Shown here in pieces: positions 17,536 to 26,446 of a stretch of DNA of 64,000 nt. Position 1 is the first letter of the stretch. Each line of letters opens with the position of its first letter. Under the pieces are notes generated by a model. That model searched no databases and was not told the DNA's origin. It was given only the letters and a program-made list of their open reading frames with translations. The position numbers and the translations under genes are program-made. The stretch comes from Paenibacillus wynnii (lineage in GTDB: Bacteria > Bacillota > Bacilli > Paenibacillales > Paenibacillaceae), in NCBI RefSeq assembly GCF_000757885.1, contig NZ_JQCR01000002.1:2170001-2234000 (forward strand), read 5' to 3'.

Positions 17536-18162
17536 GTGAGTGAAATTCGAATAATTAAAACTTATGTGGAAGCAAGACTTCAAAATAACGAAAATTTAAA
17601 GCAAAGCGTTGTTGAGGCCGCAGCCAATATTCTGCAAGAACATGGGCCGGAGGCGGTGACCGTTCGTCGCGTCGCTGACACCATGGCCTGCTCCACCAAG
17701 ATTATCTACAGCTTGTTCGGCAGCAAGGATGGGCTGGCTAAATACCTTTATTTAGAGGGTTGTAAGCTATTGGCAGAAACCTTTGAAGCTGTTCCGAAGC
17801 AAGAGAATCTCGAACAATACTTCAGGGATCTCGGCAATGCTTATTGGAGCTTCGGACTGAACTACTCAAGCTATTACAGAATGATGTTTGGAGGAGCCAT
17901 TAGCTTCAAACAGGACGAAGAAAGTTTACAAGGGAGCGTAACTGCTTTACAACAAGTTATGAATGTTCTAGAGGAAGCATCGAAGCAGGAACTTATTAAG
18001 GTTGAGGACCTGACGCTTACTACTTTAAAAATCTGGGCTTCTCTGCATGGAGTGATTCACCTTCATCTAGGGGGGCATTTTAAGCCTAATGAGGAATCGG
18101 CGAGAGTTGTGTATGATCAGGTGCTGTCAGATTTAATACGAATTCTTTTTGTCGGAAGGTGA
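17536..18162 (+). CDS. TetR-family regulator
   Basis: 208 residues. Helix-turn-helix near residues 38-62 (VTVRRVADTMACSTKIIYSLFGSKDGL). The C-terminal region resembles the TetR_C group of WHG-type regulators (MMFGGAISF). GTG start at 17536; the RBS is weak. Inferred to bind the two palindromes in the 189-bp gap and control the divergent SDR gene. A lysR gene follows 4 bp after the stop, so both regulators may be on one transcript. Confidence 0.85.
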   Translation: MSEIRIIKTYVEARLQNNENLKQSVVEAAANILQEHGPEAVTVRRVADTMACSTKIIYSLFGSKDGLAKYLYLEGCKLLAETFEAVPKQENLEQYFRDLGNAYWSFGLNYSSYYRMMFGGAISFKQDEESLQGSVTALQQVMNVLEEASKQELIKVEDLTLTTLKIWASLHGVIHLHLGGHFKPNEESARVVYDQVLSDLIRILFVGR

Positions 18163-18166
18163 GTAT

Positions 18167-19012
18167 GTGAATATTGAGTTTTTAAAGGGTTTTGTGGAGA
18201 CGGTTCGAACAAAAAGCATAGCAAAAGCCAGTGAGAATTTACATATATCGCATACTGCACTCAGCAAACAGTTGAGAAGTTTGGAAAAACACTTTGATGT
18301 CCAGCTTTTTATCCGTTCCTCTCAGGGAGTGGAGCTCACTGAAGCGGGGAAGGTATTATACGATTCCTCCACGATATTATTCGATCAATTGGCTTCCATA
18401 AAGAATCAGCTTGAACCCTATAAAGTGTGGCATCGTATTCGAATGGCTGCAGTTCCGGATATCGCTGCTCGTTATTTGATGCCCGCTTTGCCTAAATTAC
18501 AAGAACAGGGCCATGAAGTCGAGTTGTTATACCGACAGTCAACGAAGGAAGTTTACAAGCTGCTGCTTAATGGTGAGGTGGATCTAATCGTTGCTGAACG
18601 GATTTCCATGCATCCTTCCATTTGGATAGAGGATCTGAATCAGGAGCCTTTGTATGTCGTAATGTCGAAAGAAAATCCGTTATCTGGGCAGCCCATGGTT
18701 ACATTGACGGAACTAAGCAATCAACCGCTAGTTCTTTATACCGAGGGGTGTACCATTCGCGCCAAATTGACGGAGTTGTTCGCGACAATGGAGCGGCCTA
18801 TGCACATAAAAACCGAGGTAGACTTCAGTGAAGTCATCCTCGGTTATGTGGGGAACGGTGATGGAGTTACGGTATTGCCGGAAGCGTCCATCATTCCATT
18901 TTCAGACCGGTTAGTTTTTGTTCCATTACATCATCCAGAGGCCCAAAGAACGATTTCTATATTTAGCAGGAACCGCACGAAAGGTCAGAAGATTCGACGA
19001 TTTATAAGTTAG
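18167..19012 (+). CDS. LysR-family regulator
   Basis: 281 residues. N-terminal winged HTH (SIAKASENLHISHTALSKQLRSLEKHF), then a periplasmic-binding-protein-like effector domain from about residue 85. GTG 18167 is preferred over the earlier TTG at 18149 because it is preceded by GGAAGGTGAG and begins the canonical N-terminus VNIEFLKGFVETV. It follows tetR by 4 bp and its stop overlaps the convergent NADP-binding gene by 4 bases. Confidence 0.88.
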   Translation: MNIEFLKGFVETVRTKSIAKASENLHISHTALSKQLRSLEKHFDVQLFIRSSQGVELTEAGKVLYDSSTILFDQLASIKNQLEPYKVWHRIRMAAVPDIAARYLMPALPKLQEQGHEVELLYRQSTKEVYKLLLNGEVDLIVAERISMHPSIWIEDLNQEPLYVVMSKENPLSGQPMVTLTELSNQPLVLYTEGCTIRAKLTELFATMERPMHIKTEVDFSEVILGYVGNGDGVTVLPEASIIPFSDRLVFVPLHHPEAQRTISIFSRNRTKGQKIRRFIS

Positions 19013-19662
19013 CTTATCGGTAACGTGTCCTTGATACCAAACAATTGGAGAGAAATATAGGGATACGTATTGTAGCGAACAGCAAGCTCTAATTCAAGTA
19101 GAGTGAAACGTTCAATGGTTCGATTATTAACCAGCTTGCCCGCATGAATGAACCGGAATGGGAGAGGTTTAAAGTGCTCCAAAAATTGCTGGACGGCAAC
19201 TTCATCATCCCCGGTAACAAGTACATCGCTGATTTGATCTTGAAATACAGGTTCCTCAACCACTTTGAAGAAAGTGTTTTTAAAAGCCCCTAATACTGTG
19301 GAGTCTGGCAATAGGGCCTGAATATTCTCAGCAGATGATTCCCCCCAAGGGGTAGTGAAATCACTGTAATCATTGTTAAAAGGATTCGAAATATCAACCA
19401 CAATCTTACCTTTAAGCTGCTCTTTATAAGCGAGTGCCCACTCCACTAATATAGGAACATGAAATGCTGGGATGATGAGATCTGCCTGAAGTGCATCTTC
19501 ATAGCTGCATGTCATTATGTTACCGAGTTGAAATTCCTTTGCCAATCGGGCAGCCTCGCCGGGATTTCGTGAACCCCACAAGATTTGACCCTCAGAATGG
19601 GTAGCTAGTTGTTTGACCAAAGCTTTGCCCATGTTGCCCGTTCCCATAACACTGATATTCAT
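19009..19662 (-). CDS. NADP-binding oxidoreductase (F420-NADP reductase-like Rossmann protein)
   Basis: 217 residues from ATG 19662, which follows AAGGAGTG; the frame is open further upstream but lacks RBS or homology there. GTGNMGKALV is the dinucleotide-binding loop at about residues 6-15, with WGSRNPGEA as the NADP phosphate-recognition turn. KIVVDISNPFN is conserved in the NPD/coenzyme-F420 NADP oxidoreductase-like group common in Firmicutes without F420. Substrate not known. Divergence from and overlap with the LysR gene suggest, but do not prove, a regulatory link. Confidence 0.8.
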   Translation of the reverse strand: MNISVMGTGNMGKALVKQLATHSEGQILWGSRNPGEAARLAKEFQLGNIMTCSYEDALQADLIIPAFHVPILVEWALAYKEQLKGKIVVDISNPFNNDYSDFTTPWGESSAENIQALLPDSTVLGAFKNTFFKVVEEPVFQDQISDVLVTGDDEVAVQQFLEHFKPLPFRFIHAGKLVNNRTIERFTLLELELAVRYNTYPYISLQLFGIKDTLPIS

Positions 19663-19909
19663 GACACTCACTCCTTCTTTTGTTTGAATTGAGCTTAGCT
19701 TAACAAGAGAAAGGAGTTTGCAGAAGTTCCCAAATATCGTAGCCATGCAACTTATGGTTTCATCTAAAGAGGATAAAAAAGGCGATGAGCTCCCCATGCC
19801 CTTTTAGTTTTAGCTCGGACCTCAGCGTGTTAAATTTTCTGGCACCTCATATTCAAACCCCTAGCGGATTCATTGCGTATGTTCCCGCGTTATGATATGG
19901 ATCGCTTCA

Positions 19910-20830
19910 TTACATGAAGTCGAAAAAGTAACGGATCACGTGGAAAAAGACCGGTGAAGTATAGGTCAGACTATCGACCCGGCTTAAGTAGCTTTTTTTC
20001 AAAGCCTCGAACTTATCGTCATCGCCGATTAATAAATCCCGTTTCAATACGGAAACCGTTAAACTGCCGAAGAAACCGCTTAAGCTGATTAGCATGCCGG
20101 ACACGATCCCAAAAGTTAGATCAAGAGGGGTTAAATACGGGTAGATTAGAAAAGAACTCCCTGTCGTTATTACAAACGCGCACGCAAAACCCTCCCAAGT
20201 TAAATAAGGGTTGGCTGTCGGGACTACCTTCCGCTTGCCGAAATACATGGATACCAAATGGTGTGCGACGTCATTTAACTGTGTCAACACCACTAGAAAA
20301 AGCACAAGGCCCGCTCCATACTGTGGCGTAGCAAATTGGAAATAGGCCAGATGACTAAGCCCGAAAACCATTAGCATAAGCCCCCATTGAGCCCGACTGA
20401 CACTGCGTAGAAAACCCACCGTTCCTTTATTAATCAGGCGAGGAATCGGTAGGAGCAAGAAGATATAGACCGGGATAAATACGATAAACATCCCGTACCA
20501 CTCGATATAAATCCAATAAAATTGTGCGGGAATAGATAAGTACGCCCACAGAAAAAGTCTGCGGTCGGCTTTTTTAGATTTGATCATGGAGAAATATTCT
20601 CTCAGTGCAAAGAAGGTGAGTGCCATTAGGGACAGCAGGGAAACGATGGGGTTGAAAAGGGTTGCCAGACAAAAGATGAAGAGCATGCCCCACCAGGTTT
20701 TAATGCGAACTCCAATGGCCGCATAGTCTTTGTTGGGCTGTAATTTGCCTACTACATAGTAAACCAATTGGATGGCCGATAAGGCTGAGAATATAAGGAT
20801 CAACGTAAATAATGAGCTGTTCATTTCCAA
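19910..20830 (-). CDS. Phosphatidate cytidylyltransferase (CdsA-like) membrane protein
   Basis: 306 residues with eight or so membrane helices. The C-terminal part GSLTVSVLKRDLLIGDDDK-ALKKSYLSRVDSL matches the CTP-transferase signature (S-x3-LKR-x-x-KD...R-DS). The central QLNDVAHHL loop is also usual. The family makes CDP-diacylglycerol from phosphatidate and CTP. The housekeeping cdsA is normally next to uppS/dxr, so this is a second copy, as often found with UPF0104/CDP-archaeol-like variants. The N-terminal MEMNSS start has no obvious strong RBS. Confidence 0.75.
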   Translation of the reverse strand: MEMNSSLFTLILIFSALSAIQLVYYVVGKLQPNKDYAAIGVRIKTWWGMLFIFCLATLFNPIVSLLSLMALTFFALREYFSMIKSKKADRRLFLWAYLSIPAQFYWIYIEWYGMFIVFIPVYIFLLLPIPRLINKGTVGFLRSVSRAQWGLMLMVFGLSHLAYFQFATPQYGAGLVLFLVVLTQLNDVAHHLVSMYFGKRKVVPTANPYLTWEGFACAFVITTGSSFLIYPYLTPLDLTFGIVSGMLISLSGFFGSLTVSVLKRDLLIGDDDKFEALKKSYLSRVDSLTYTSPVFFHVIRYFFDFM

Positions 20831-21017
20831 TCACCAACTTATCGCGAGGTAGGATTCCATTAAAGGGATCATATGATAAAATATATAAAAGTATCAGTTC
20901 CACATAATACTTAATCCCTATATTTTTGTAGAAACGGAAACGATCCTAAGAGGATGTTAAGCCGTTTCTTCTTATTATGAAGGAATAGTCCAAACTTGAT
21001 AAGGGGAAATTTTGTAA

Positions 21018-21554
21018 ATGTCTGAGGATCGATCGGTCTTTATCTTGCTTACGAATACTGGAACGCTTTTCACGAAAATAATCCAGGGATATACAAAAGC
21101 GCCTTATAATCACGCTTCTATTTCTTTTGATCGGGAGCTTTCGGAACTGTACAGCTTCGGGAGAAAGCAACCCAACAACCCTCTGAACGGCGGATTCGTG
21201 AAAGAAGATATCAAGACAGGCACTTATAGCAAGTATCCCAATACGACTTGCGTCATCTATGAACTTCAAGTATCCGACCGTGAAGTGGAGAAAATGAAGC
21301 GGGTGCTGCAGATCTTTGTGCGAAGCCACCAAAAATATCTCTATAATATACTGGGTGTAATTGGCATTGCACTAAAAGAACCGGTTGAATTCAGTAACTC
21401 CTATTTTTGCTCGCAATTCGTTGCGGAGATTTTGGACCGCTCAGGCATCAAGCTGTGGAAAAAGCTGCCGGCGCTGGTTACCCCGGATGATTTTCGGCAA
21501 AATGAACGTCTCTACTTGATCTACGAAGGTAAATTAAGTGAATATGTCCTTTAG
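21018..21554 (+). CDS. YiiX/DUF830-like permuted papain-fold hydrolase
   Basis: 178 residues, no signal peptide. The candidate catalytic pair is His in PYNHASISF (near residue 34) and Cys in NSYFCSQFVAEIL (near residue 133), in the order His-then-Cys typical of permuted NlpC/P60-related (YiiX, YebB, NE0669) proteins, which act on amide or thioester bonds, sometimes of lipid or peptidoglycan. It lies 21 bp upstream of vanR on the same strand, so it may be co-transcribed with the Van-type regulators. Confidence 0.7.
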   Translation: MSEDRSVFILLTNTGTLFTKIIQGYTKAPYNHASISFDRELSELYSFGRKQPNNPLNGGFVKEDIKTGTYSKYPNTTCVIYELQVSDREVEKMKRVLQIFVRSHQKYLYNILGVIGIALKEPVEFSNSYFCSQFVAEILDRSGIKLWKKLPALVTPDDFRQNERLYLIYEGKLSEYVL

Positions 21555-21575
21555 GATTATATAGGAGTGGAATGG

Positions 21576-22271
21576 ATGAAGCGTGTCACGATATTGATAG
21601 CGGATGATGAGGCGGAGATCGCTGACTTAGTCGCCTTGCATTTGCAAAAAGAAGGGTATCATATTATTAAAGTCTCCGATGGGAAAGCCGCTATTCAGGC
21701 GATTCAGTCACAATCAATAGATTTGGCCATTTTAGATATTATGATGCCTGAGATGGATGGTTATGAAGTGACCCGTCAAATTCGGGAGCAGTACCATCTG
21801 CCAATCATTTTTTTGAGTGCCAAAATCTCTGATCTCGATAAGATCACAGGGCTGGTAATGGGGGCGGACGACTATATGACGAAACCGTTCAATCCTATGG
21901 AATTGGTGGCTCGAGTGAATTCTCATCTCCGCCGTTCTTTGCACTTCAACCAACCCGTGGCAGTGAATAAAACGGTAATCGAAGTCAGTGGACTAACCAT
22001 TTCACTGGATCAGCATACCGTTACCCTTTATGGCGAAGCTGTCCAGTTAACGCCGAAGGAATTTGATATTCTCTATTTATTAGCCAGCCACCCGAAGCAG
22101 GTTTTTAGCGCGGAAAGTATTTTTCAGCAGGTGTGGGGCGAGGCCTACTATGAAAGCGGTAATACGGTTATGGTACACATCCGAACCCTGCGGAAGAAGC
22201 TTGGAGAAGATATGAACAAGAATAAATTTATCAAAACCATCTGGGGTGTGGGGTATACGTTCAATGAATAA
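21576..22271 (+). CDS. vanR: VanR-type response regulator
   Basis: 231 residues. Receiver domain with DDEAEIADLV near residue 10, phosphoacceptor Asp in AILDIMMPE (near 53) and MTKPFNPMELVARV. The C-terminal winged helix contains VMVHIRTLRKKLGED and TIWGVGYTFNE. The sequence style is close to VanR (DDE-EIADLV, KYIKTVWGVGY). ATG 21576 is chosen over GTG 21567 since AGGAG sits 7-8 bases before it. The stop overlaps vanS by 8 bases. Probable target: the vanY-vanZ genes on the same strand. Confidence 0.85.
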   Translation: MKRVTILIADDEAEIADLVALHLQKEGYHIIKVSDGKAAIQAIQSQSIDLAILDIMMPEMDGYEVTRQIREQYHLPIIFLSAKISDLDKITGLVMGADDYMTKPFNPMELVARVNSHLRRSLHFNQPVAVNKTVIEVSGLTISLDQHTVTLYGEAVQLTPKEFDILYLLASHPKQVFSAESIFQQVWGEAYYESGNTVMVHIRTLRKKLGEDMNKNKFIKTIWGVGYTFNE

Positions 22272-23352
22272 AGGAATCCAAAGCTTTAGGACCAAAATGA
22301 TTCTGCTGCTGGGGTTAAGTATGCTTTTGTCCGGCGCTATTACTTACGGGGTTTATAGACTCCTTCAGCTCTATTATTCCGGTGTGCGCCGGGAAGATCC
22401 TGTGGCCCAGTATCGTCATATCATGAGTAACATTGGGGATATCTACTTTTTTCTGCTTCTCTTTATTCCGCTGGCTATTCTTTTCTTCTACTGGTTTACC
22501 AAACCGTATGCTACTTATTTCAATGAAATCTCCAAGGGAATCCATCATCTGGCTAGTGGTGAGTTTAAGAATCGGGTTCATATTTCCTCTAGAGATGAGT
22601 TCAAAGTCATTGCAGAAGATCTAAATCTGGCGAGTGAAAAGCTGCAGGAAGCGGTAGAACGAGGGGATTTTGCAGAGAATAGCAAGGATCAGTTGGTTGT
22701 GAATTTGGCGCATGATTTACGCACACCTCTTACCTCAGTATTGGGCTATTTGGATTTGATTCTTAAGGATAATCAGTTGACAGATGATCAAATTAAGCAT
22801 TTTACTTCCATTGCCTTTACGAAGTCGAAGCGTCTGGAGAAACTAATTGATGGATTGTTTGATATCACTAGAATGAACTATGGTATGCTGCCAGTTGAGA
22901 AGAAGCGAATAGACATCGGTGAGCTATTGATGCAGCTGAATGAGGAATTATATCCTGTTTTCGAAAAAAGCCACCTGCTCTCTAGAGTAAATATTACGCC
23001 AAACTTGTACATTGCGGGTGATGGAGAACTGTTGGCCCGTGTATTTGAGAATCTATTGACCAATGCCGCCCGTTACGGGAAGGATGGACTGTATGTAGAT
23101 ATCAATAGCCGTCTTATTTCTGGGCAGGTGGTGATTGAGGTCATCAACTACGGGGGATTCATCGATCCAGACGATCTGCCGCATATCTTCGATATGTACT
23201 ATACAAGTGACCGGGCAAGAACGCATCCGGGGGGCGGCACTGGTCTAGGCCTATTTATTGCCAGGAATATTGTGGAACAGCATGAGGGAACGATTTCGGT
23301 GGAGAGTAACGCGGTGCGAACCTTATTTCAGGTTCAACTCCCACAGGTGTAA
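22264..23352 (+). CDS. vanS: VanS-type histidine kinase
   Basis: 362 residues. Two helices (about 12-32 and 58-80) with a short outside loop of about 25 residues, then HAMP, HisKA with NLAHDLRTPLTSVLGYL (His near residue 150) and HATPase motifs (ENLLTNAARYG, GGGTGLGLFIARNI). The short extracellular loop and kinase core fit the VanS_A/VanS_B group that senses glycopeptides or wall damage. Start at ATG 22264, inside vanR. Ligand not known. Confidence 0.85.
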   Translation: MNKGIQSFRTKMILLLGLSMLLSGAITYGVYRLLQLYYSGVRREDPVAQYRHIMSNIGDIYFFLLLFIPLAILFFYWFTKPYATYFNEISKGIHHLASGEFKNRVHISSRDEFKVIAEDLNLASEKLQEAVERGDFAENSKDQLVVNLAHDLRTPLTSVLGYLDLILKDNQLTDDQIKHFTSIAFTKSKRLEKLIDGLFDITRMNYGMLPVEKKRIDIGELLMQLNEELYPVFEKSHLLSRVNITPNLYIAGDGELLARVFENLLTNAARYGKDGLYVDINSRLISGQVVIEVINYGGFIDPDDLPHIFDMYYTSDRARTHPGGGTGLGLFIARNIVEQHEGTISVESNAVRTLFQVQLPQV

Positions 23353-23375
23353 ATTAAATAAGAGGGGGCTTTTTA

Positions 23376-23795
23376 TTGCATCCCATAACAGTAATAGAAA
23401 TCACAGCGTCGGTTGTTTTTGTCATTGTTATATTTCTTATAGCCTTACTATTGCCAGATAGGGTTAGGAAACTTAGTTTAATTACTGCCTGTTCCATAAC
23501 TGTACTATTGCTTGTATTCTTTGCACTTCGTCCCTATTGGATTGATTATCAAGTATCACAAAAAACAGAACAACTTAATCAATATTTGGAGGAAAAGTAC
23601 CCTAATCAAGAGTGGGAAATTAGTCGACAAGTAGGTAGACAATATAACGCGTACCACTTAGAAGTTACCTTTAAGAATGAAAAAGGATGGATTTATACCT
23701 ATTCAGTAGTTAATGAAAAAAACATTCACCAGAGCGCTTGGATGCCGCCGGGAGGAAAGTTCCCCGATGGAGGGAAACATTATGAACAAAATTAA
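23376..23795 (+). CDS. Small membrane protein, DUF3139-like
   Basis: 139 residues. Two closely spaced N-terminal helices (about 5-27 and 34-53), then a soluble part with YLEEKYPNQEWEISRQVGRQ and a C-terminus rich in Trp/Gly/Pro (AWMPPGGKFPDGGK). The soluble part resembles DUF3139 proteins of Bacilli. TTG start at 23376, 8 bases after AGAGGGGGC. It lies between vanS and vanY and is probably in the same transcript. Function unknown. Confidence 0.6.
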   Translation: MHPITVIEITASVVFVIVIFLIALLLPDRVRKLSLITACSITVLLLVFFALRPYWIDYQVSQKTEQLNQYLEEKYPNQEWEISRQVGRQYNAYHLEVTFKNEKGWIYTYSVVNEKNIHQSAWMPPGGKFPDGGKHYEQN

Positions 23796-23905
23796 TGATA
23801 ATAAAGCCATAGTTTAAGAAAAACTTTATATTTGCCTCGCTTTTTTTTAACTATTATTCTCTATCCTGAATGTATGAGGAACAGGCGCTAAGGGGGAAAT
23901 AGTGG

Positions 23906-24769
23906 ATGAAGAAGTGGGGCTTTTTTATATTTATCGTATTGTTGCTGGGGTATGCCGTTATTTTGACAACAGAGTACTTTGGGCAGCAACAAGAGAATAC
24001 CCTTAAAGACTATGGGGATCAGGGGATCAGTCAGCAAAACTACAAAACAATTAAAATTGTTCCAAAGGATCAAGTGTACCAAGGGGATTTATTGTTGGTT
24101 AACAAGGATCATCCGGTCCATCAGGAAGGTGTGAAATCCGATATTGTGAACTTGTTTGAAGATAAGGATTTGACCCAAGGCTATGTATTGCTAGATCATA
24201 ATATAGAACTGTCCAAGCATGTAGCACAGGAGTTTCAAAGGATGGTCCAGGCTGCTGACCAAGAGGGCATTAATCATTTTCTAATTAGCAGCGGCTACAG
24301 AGATTTCGAGCGACAGGATGAGCTTTACCGTGAAAAGGGTACAGACTATGCTTTGCCCGCGGGCTACAGCGAACATAACTTGGGGTTATCCCTTGATATA
24401 GGCTCTACACAGACGGAGATGAGCAAAGCGGATGAAGGGGAATGGCTGCAAAACAACGCATGGAAATACGGGTTTATTTTGCGATATCCCAAGAATAAAG
24501 CTGAACTCACAGGTATTCAGTATGAACCGTGGCACTTTCGATATGTCGGGTTGCCTCATAGTGCCATCATGCAGGACAACAATCTGGTGATGGAGCAATA
24601 TTCCGATTTTCTGAAAGAAAAAAAGAGGCTTTCCACCGTTGTGGAGGGTGAGGAGTATAACGTTTATTATTATTCGATGTCTCAAGACATCCTTAGAGTA
24701 CCGGAAAACGGCCAGTATGAAATATCAGGAAATAATACGAATGGCATTATTGTGACAGTGAAAAATTGA
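23906..24769 (+). CDS. vanY: VanY-type D-Ala-D-Ala carboxypeptidase
   Basis: 287 residues. N-terminal membrane anchor (about 4-23), then an M15B domain. Zn site and catalytic motifs: SGYRDFERQDELY (near residue 135), PAGYSEHNLGLSLDIG (His, Asp near 155-165) and GIQYEPWHFRYVG (Glu and His near 208-211). The C-terminal extension with VEGEEYNVYYYS-and YEISGNNTNGIIVTV is the tail found on VanY_A and VanY_F. It trims terminal D-Ala from pentapeptide precursors at the outer membrane face. No vanH, van ligase or vanX is nearby. Confidence 0.93.
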   Translation: MKKWGFFIFIVLLLGYAVILTTEYFGQQQENTLKDYGDQGISQQNYKTIKIVPKDQVYQGDLLLVNKDHPVHQEGVKSDIVNLFEDKDLTQGYVLLDHNIELSKHVAQEFQRMVQAADQEGINHFLISSGYRDFERQDELYREKGTDYALPAGYSEHNLGLSLDIGSTQTEMSKADEGEWLQNNAWKYGFILRYPKNKAELTGIQYEPWHFRYVGLPHSAIMQDNNLVMEQYSDFLKEKKRLSTVVEGEEYNVYYYSMSQDILRVPENGQYEISGNNTNGIIVTVKN

Positions 24770-24799
24770 AGTACATAAAAGAGCAAGGGGGGGTTACTG

Positions 24800-25303
24800 G
24801 TGAAATACACTACATCTTTGAAAAAGATAGTTACAGCCATAGGGTTTGTTATCTATCTGTATGCATTGATTAAGCTGATTCTATTTAAGTGGGGTTCTGT
24901 TGACATCCATTTCTTGCTCTATCAACTGAAGCATACCTTACAATATCCTAATCATATCTTTGATCGTCCAGGCAACTTTACCCCTTTCAAGGAAATCTCA
25001 AGAGGAATTGACACCTTGTCTATCTCTAATCCATTTTCGTCTACGAATCTGATAGGTAATGTTCTGGCCTTTATTCCACTGGGTATCTTCATACCTAAGC
25101 TTTTTAGATCGGGAGAGGCGTTATTCATAAAGGTATTTCTGTTCTCCTTGGCTCTAAGCTTATGCTTTGAGGTGACCCAGTTGATTCTGTTTATGGGTAC
25201 CTTCGATGTGGATGATCTTATACTGAATACTTTGGGTGGAATTCTAGGTTACATTGCCTTCAGAATTCATAATTCTTCAGTAAAACACCTTGCTATGAAG
25301 TAG
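24800..25303 (+). CDS. vanZ: VanZ-family membrane protein
   Basis: 167 residues with four or five helices (about 9-25, 75-98, 107-125, 140-155). NFTPFKEI and DVDDLILNTLGGILGY are the VanZ signatures. VanZ proteins raise teicoplanin or lipoglycopeptide resistance by an incompletely known mechanism. GTG start 24800 follows AAGGGGGGG. It ends 27 bases inside the convergent marR gene. Confidence 0.88.
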   Translation: MKYTTSLKKIVTAIGFVIYLYALIKLILFKWGSVDIHFLLYQLKHTLQYPNHIFDRPGNFTPFKEISRGIDTLSISNPFSSTNLIGNVLAFIPLGIFIPKLFRSGEALFIKVFLFSLALSLCFEVTQLILFMGTFDVDDLILNTLGGILGYIAFRIHNSSVKHLAMK

Positions 25304-25705
25304 ATCGAGCGCACGCTCGATTTCTTGCAGTTCTTCCTCTGCAACCTTTTCCATATGCTTCATAAAACGGGCTTCAATGCGCTGGAAGGTCTCGCCCATC
25401 ATCGCCGCCCCTTTTTCGGATAGTCGAATATACTGTTTGCGCCGATCTCCGTCATCTGTAACTTTTTCGATGAATTGTTTCTCGCCTAATTTTCTTAGCT
25501 CACGACTCGTATTCGGCATGGACATGAGCATACATTCACTGATTTGGCTTAGCGTGACCGGCTGACTAACTGCGATATATTCAAGAATCTTATATTGAAC
25601 AGGCGTAAGAGCTTCGGATTTCACATCTTTGGTCAGCTCATTTGTAGTTTGATGAACGGCAGCCGAGAAGGCCACGAATTTTTGGAACAGGGTATGGTTG
25701 TTCAT
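25277..25705 (-). CDS. MarR-family regulator
   Basis: 142 residues from ATG 25705, which follows AGAGGTGA; an extension to 25723 is open but lacks RBS. Winged HTH near residues 48-95 (VTLSQISECMLMSMPNTSRELRKLGEKQFIEKV, DRRKQYIRLSEKG). Divergent from the flavodoxin-fold reductase gene; half-sites TTATCA/TGATAA in the gap are likely binding sites. Typical control of MarR is by oxidants or quinones; the ligand here is not known. Confidence 0.85.
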   Translation of the reverse strand: MNNHTLFQKFVAFSAAVHQTTNELTKDVKSEALTPVQYKILEYIAVSQPVTLSQISECMLMSMPNTSRELRKLGEKQFIEKVTDDGDRRKQYIRLSEKGAAMMGETFQRIEARFMKHMEKVAEEELQEIERALDLLHSKVFY

Positions 25706-25793
25706 AGAATCACCTCTATTCAAACGATAGCAAAATAATTATCATAAAACAATTATCATTTGACAACTAATAGTTGAGCGTGCTACCCTTTTC

Positions 25794-25807
25794 TTATCAA
25801 ATGATAA
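25794..25807. promoter_or_regulatory. Candidate MarR operator
   Basis: TTATCA-AA-TGATAA, 19 bases before the reductase ATG. Two further ATTATCAT half-sites lie at 25738-25745 and 25752-25759, closer to marR. Confidence 0.5.
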
Positions 25808-25826
25808 GTATATTGGGGGCCTTAAT

Positions 25827-26411
25827 ATGAAGATGCTAATTGTTTATACTCATCCGAACCATCAGAGCTTAAGTTATGCATTTTTGCAGGAAGTCATCCG
25901 GGGTAGTGGGGAGAATACGGCTGTTGAAGAGGTTCGGGTATTGGATTTATATGAGGAAGGATTCAACCCCCTATTGGTTTTTAATGAAACAAAACGCAGG
26001 AGAGATATGCACAAGGACCCGGAGCTAGCTCGGTATCGAGATCAGCTATTATGGGCTGACAAGATTGTTTTTGTCTATCCGATTTGGTGGGGACGTCCTC
26101 CGGCTATGCTTATGGGTTATATTGACCAGATGTTTTCTTCTGGATTTGCGTATAAGGAAACGGGCAAAATGTTGCCGGAGGGGCTTTTGAAGGGGAAATC
26201 AGTAGTTTGTATCTCCAGTATGAAGGGACCTGCCCTTTATCCGTTGTTCTGGCTGAATAACGCACACAAGACCTTAATGCGAAGAGCACTTTTTAGTTAT
26301 GTGGGTATCAAACAAGTGAGATTCTTTGAATTTGGCGGTATGGAGAGTCCTCGGGGCAGGCACCAAGAAAAATTGAATAAGGTCTATCAATATTTCAAAA
26401 AGGCGAACTGA
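25827..26411 (+). CDS. NAD(P)H-dependent (quinone) oxidoreductase, flavodoxin fold
   Basis: 194 residues. YTHPNHQSLSYAF is the FMN-phosphate loop of the KefF/MdaB/NQO-like group (residues about 6-18); VFVYPIWWGRPPAMLMGYIDQ (near residue 78) is the family signature. Expected to reduce quinones or nitro compounds with FMN. Divergent from marR, the usual regulator of such genes. ATG start with GGGGG 10 bases upstream. Confidence 0.88.
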   Translation: MKMLIVYTHPNHQSLSYAFLQEVIRGSGENTAVEEVRVLDLYEEGFNPLLVFNETKRRRDMHKDPELARYRDQLLWADKIVFVYPIWWGRPPAMLMGYIDQMFSSGFAYKETGKMLPEGLLKGKSVVCISSMKGPALYPLFWLNNAHKTLMRRALFSYVGIKQVRFFEFGGMESPRGRHQEKLNKVYQYFKKAN

Positions 26412-26420
26412 AACTAAAAA

Positions 26421-26438
26421 AGCCCCATTTCTGGGGCT
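26421..26438. terminator. Bidirectional terminator
   Basis: AGCCCCA-tttc-TGGGGCT, preceded by AAAAAA. On the minus strand the hairpin is followed by a T-run, so it ends the histidine kinase operon. Confidence 0.8.
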
Positions 26439-26446
26439 ATCCTTCC

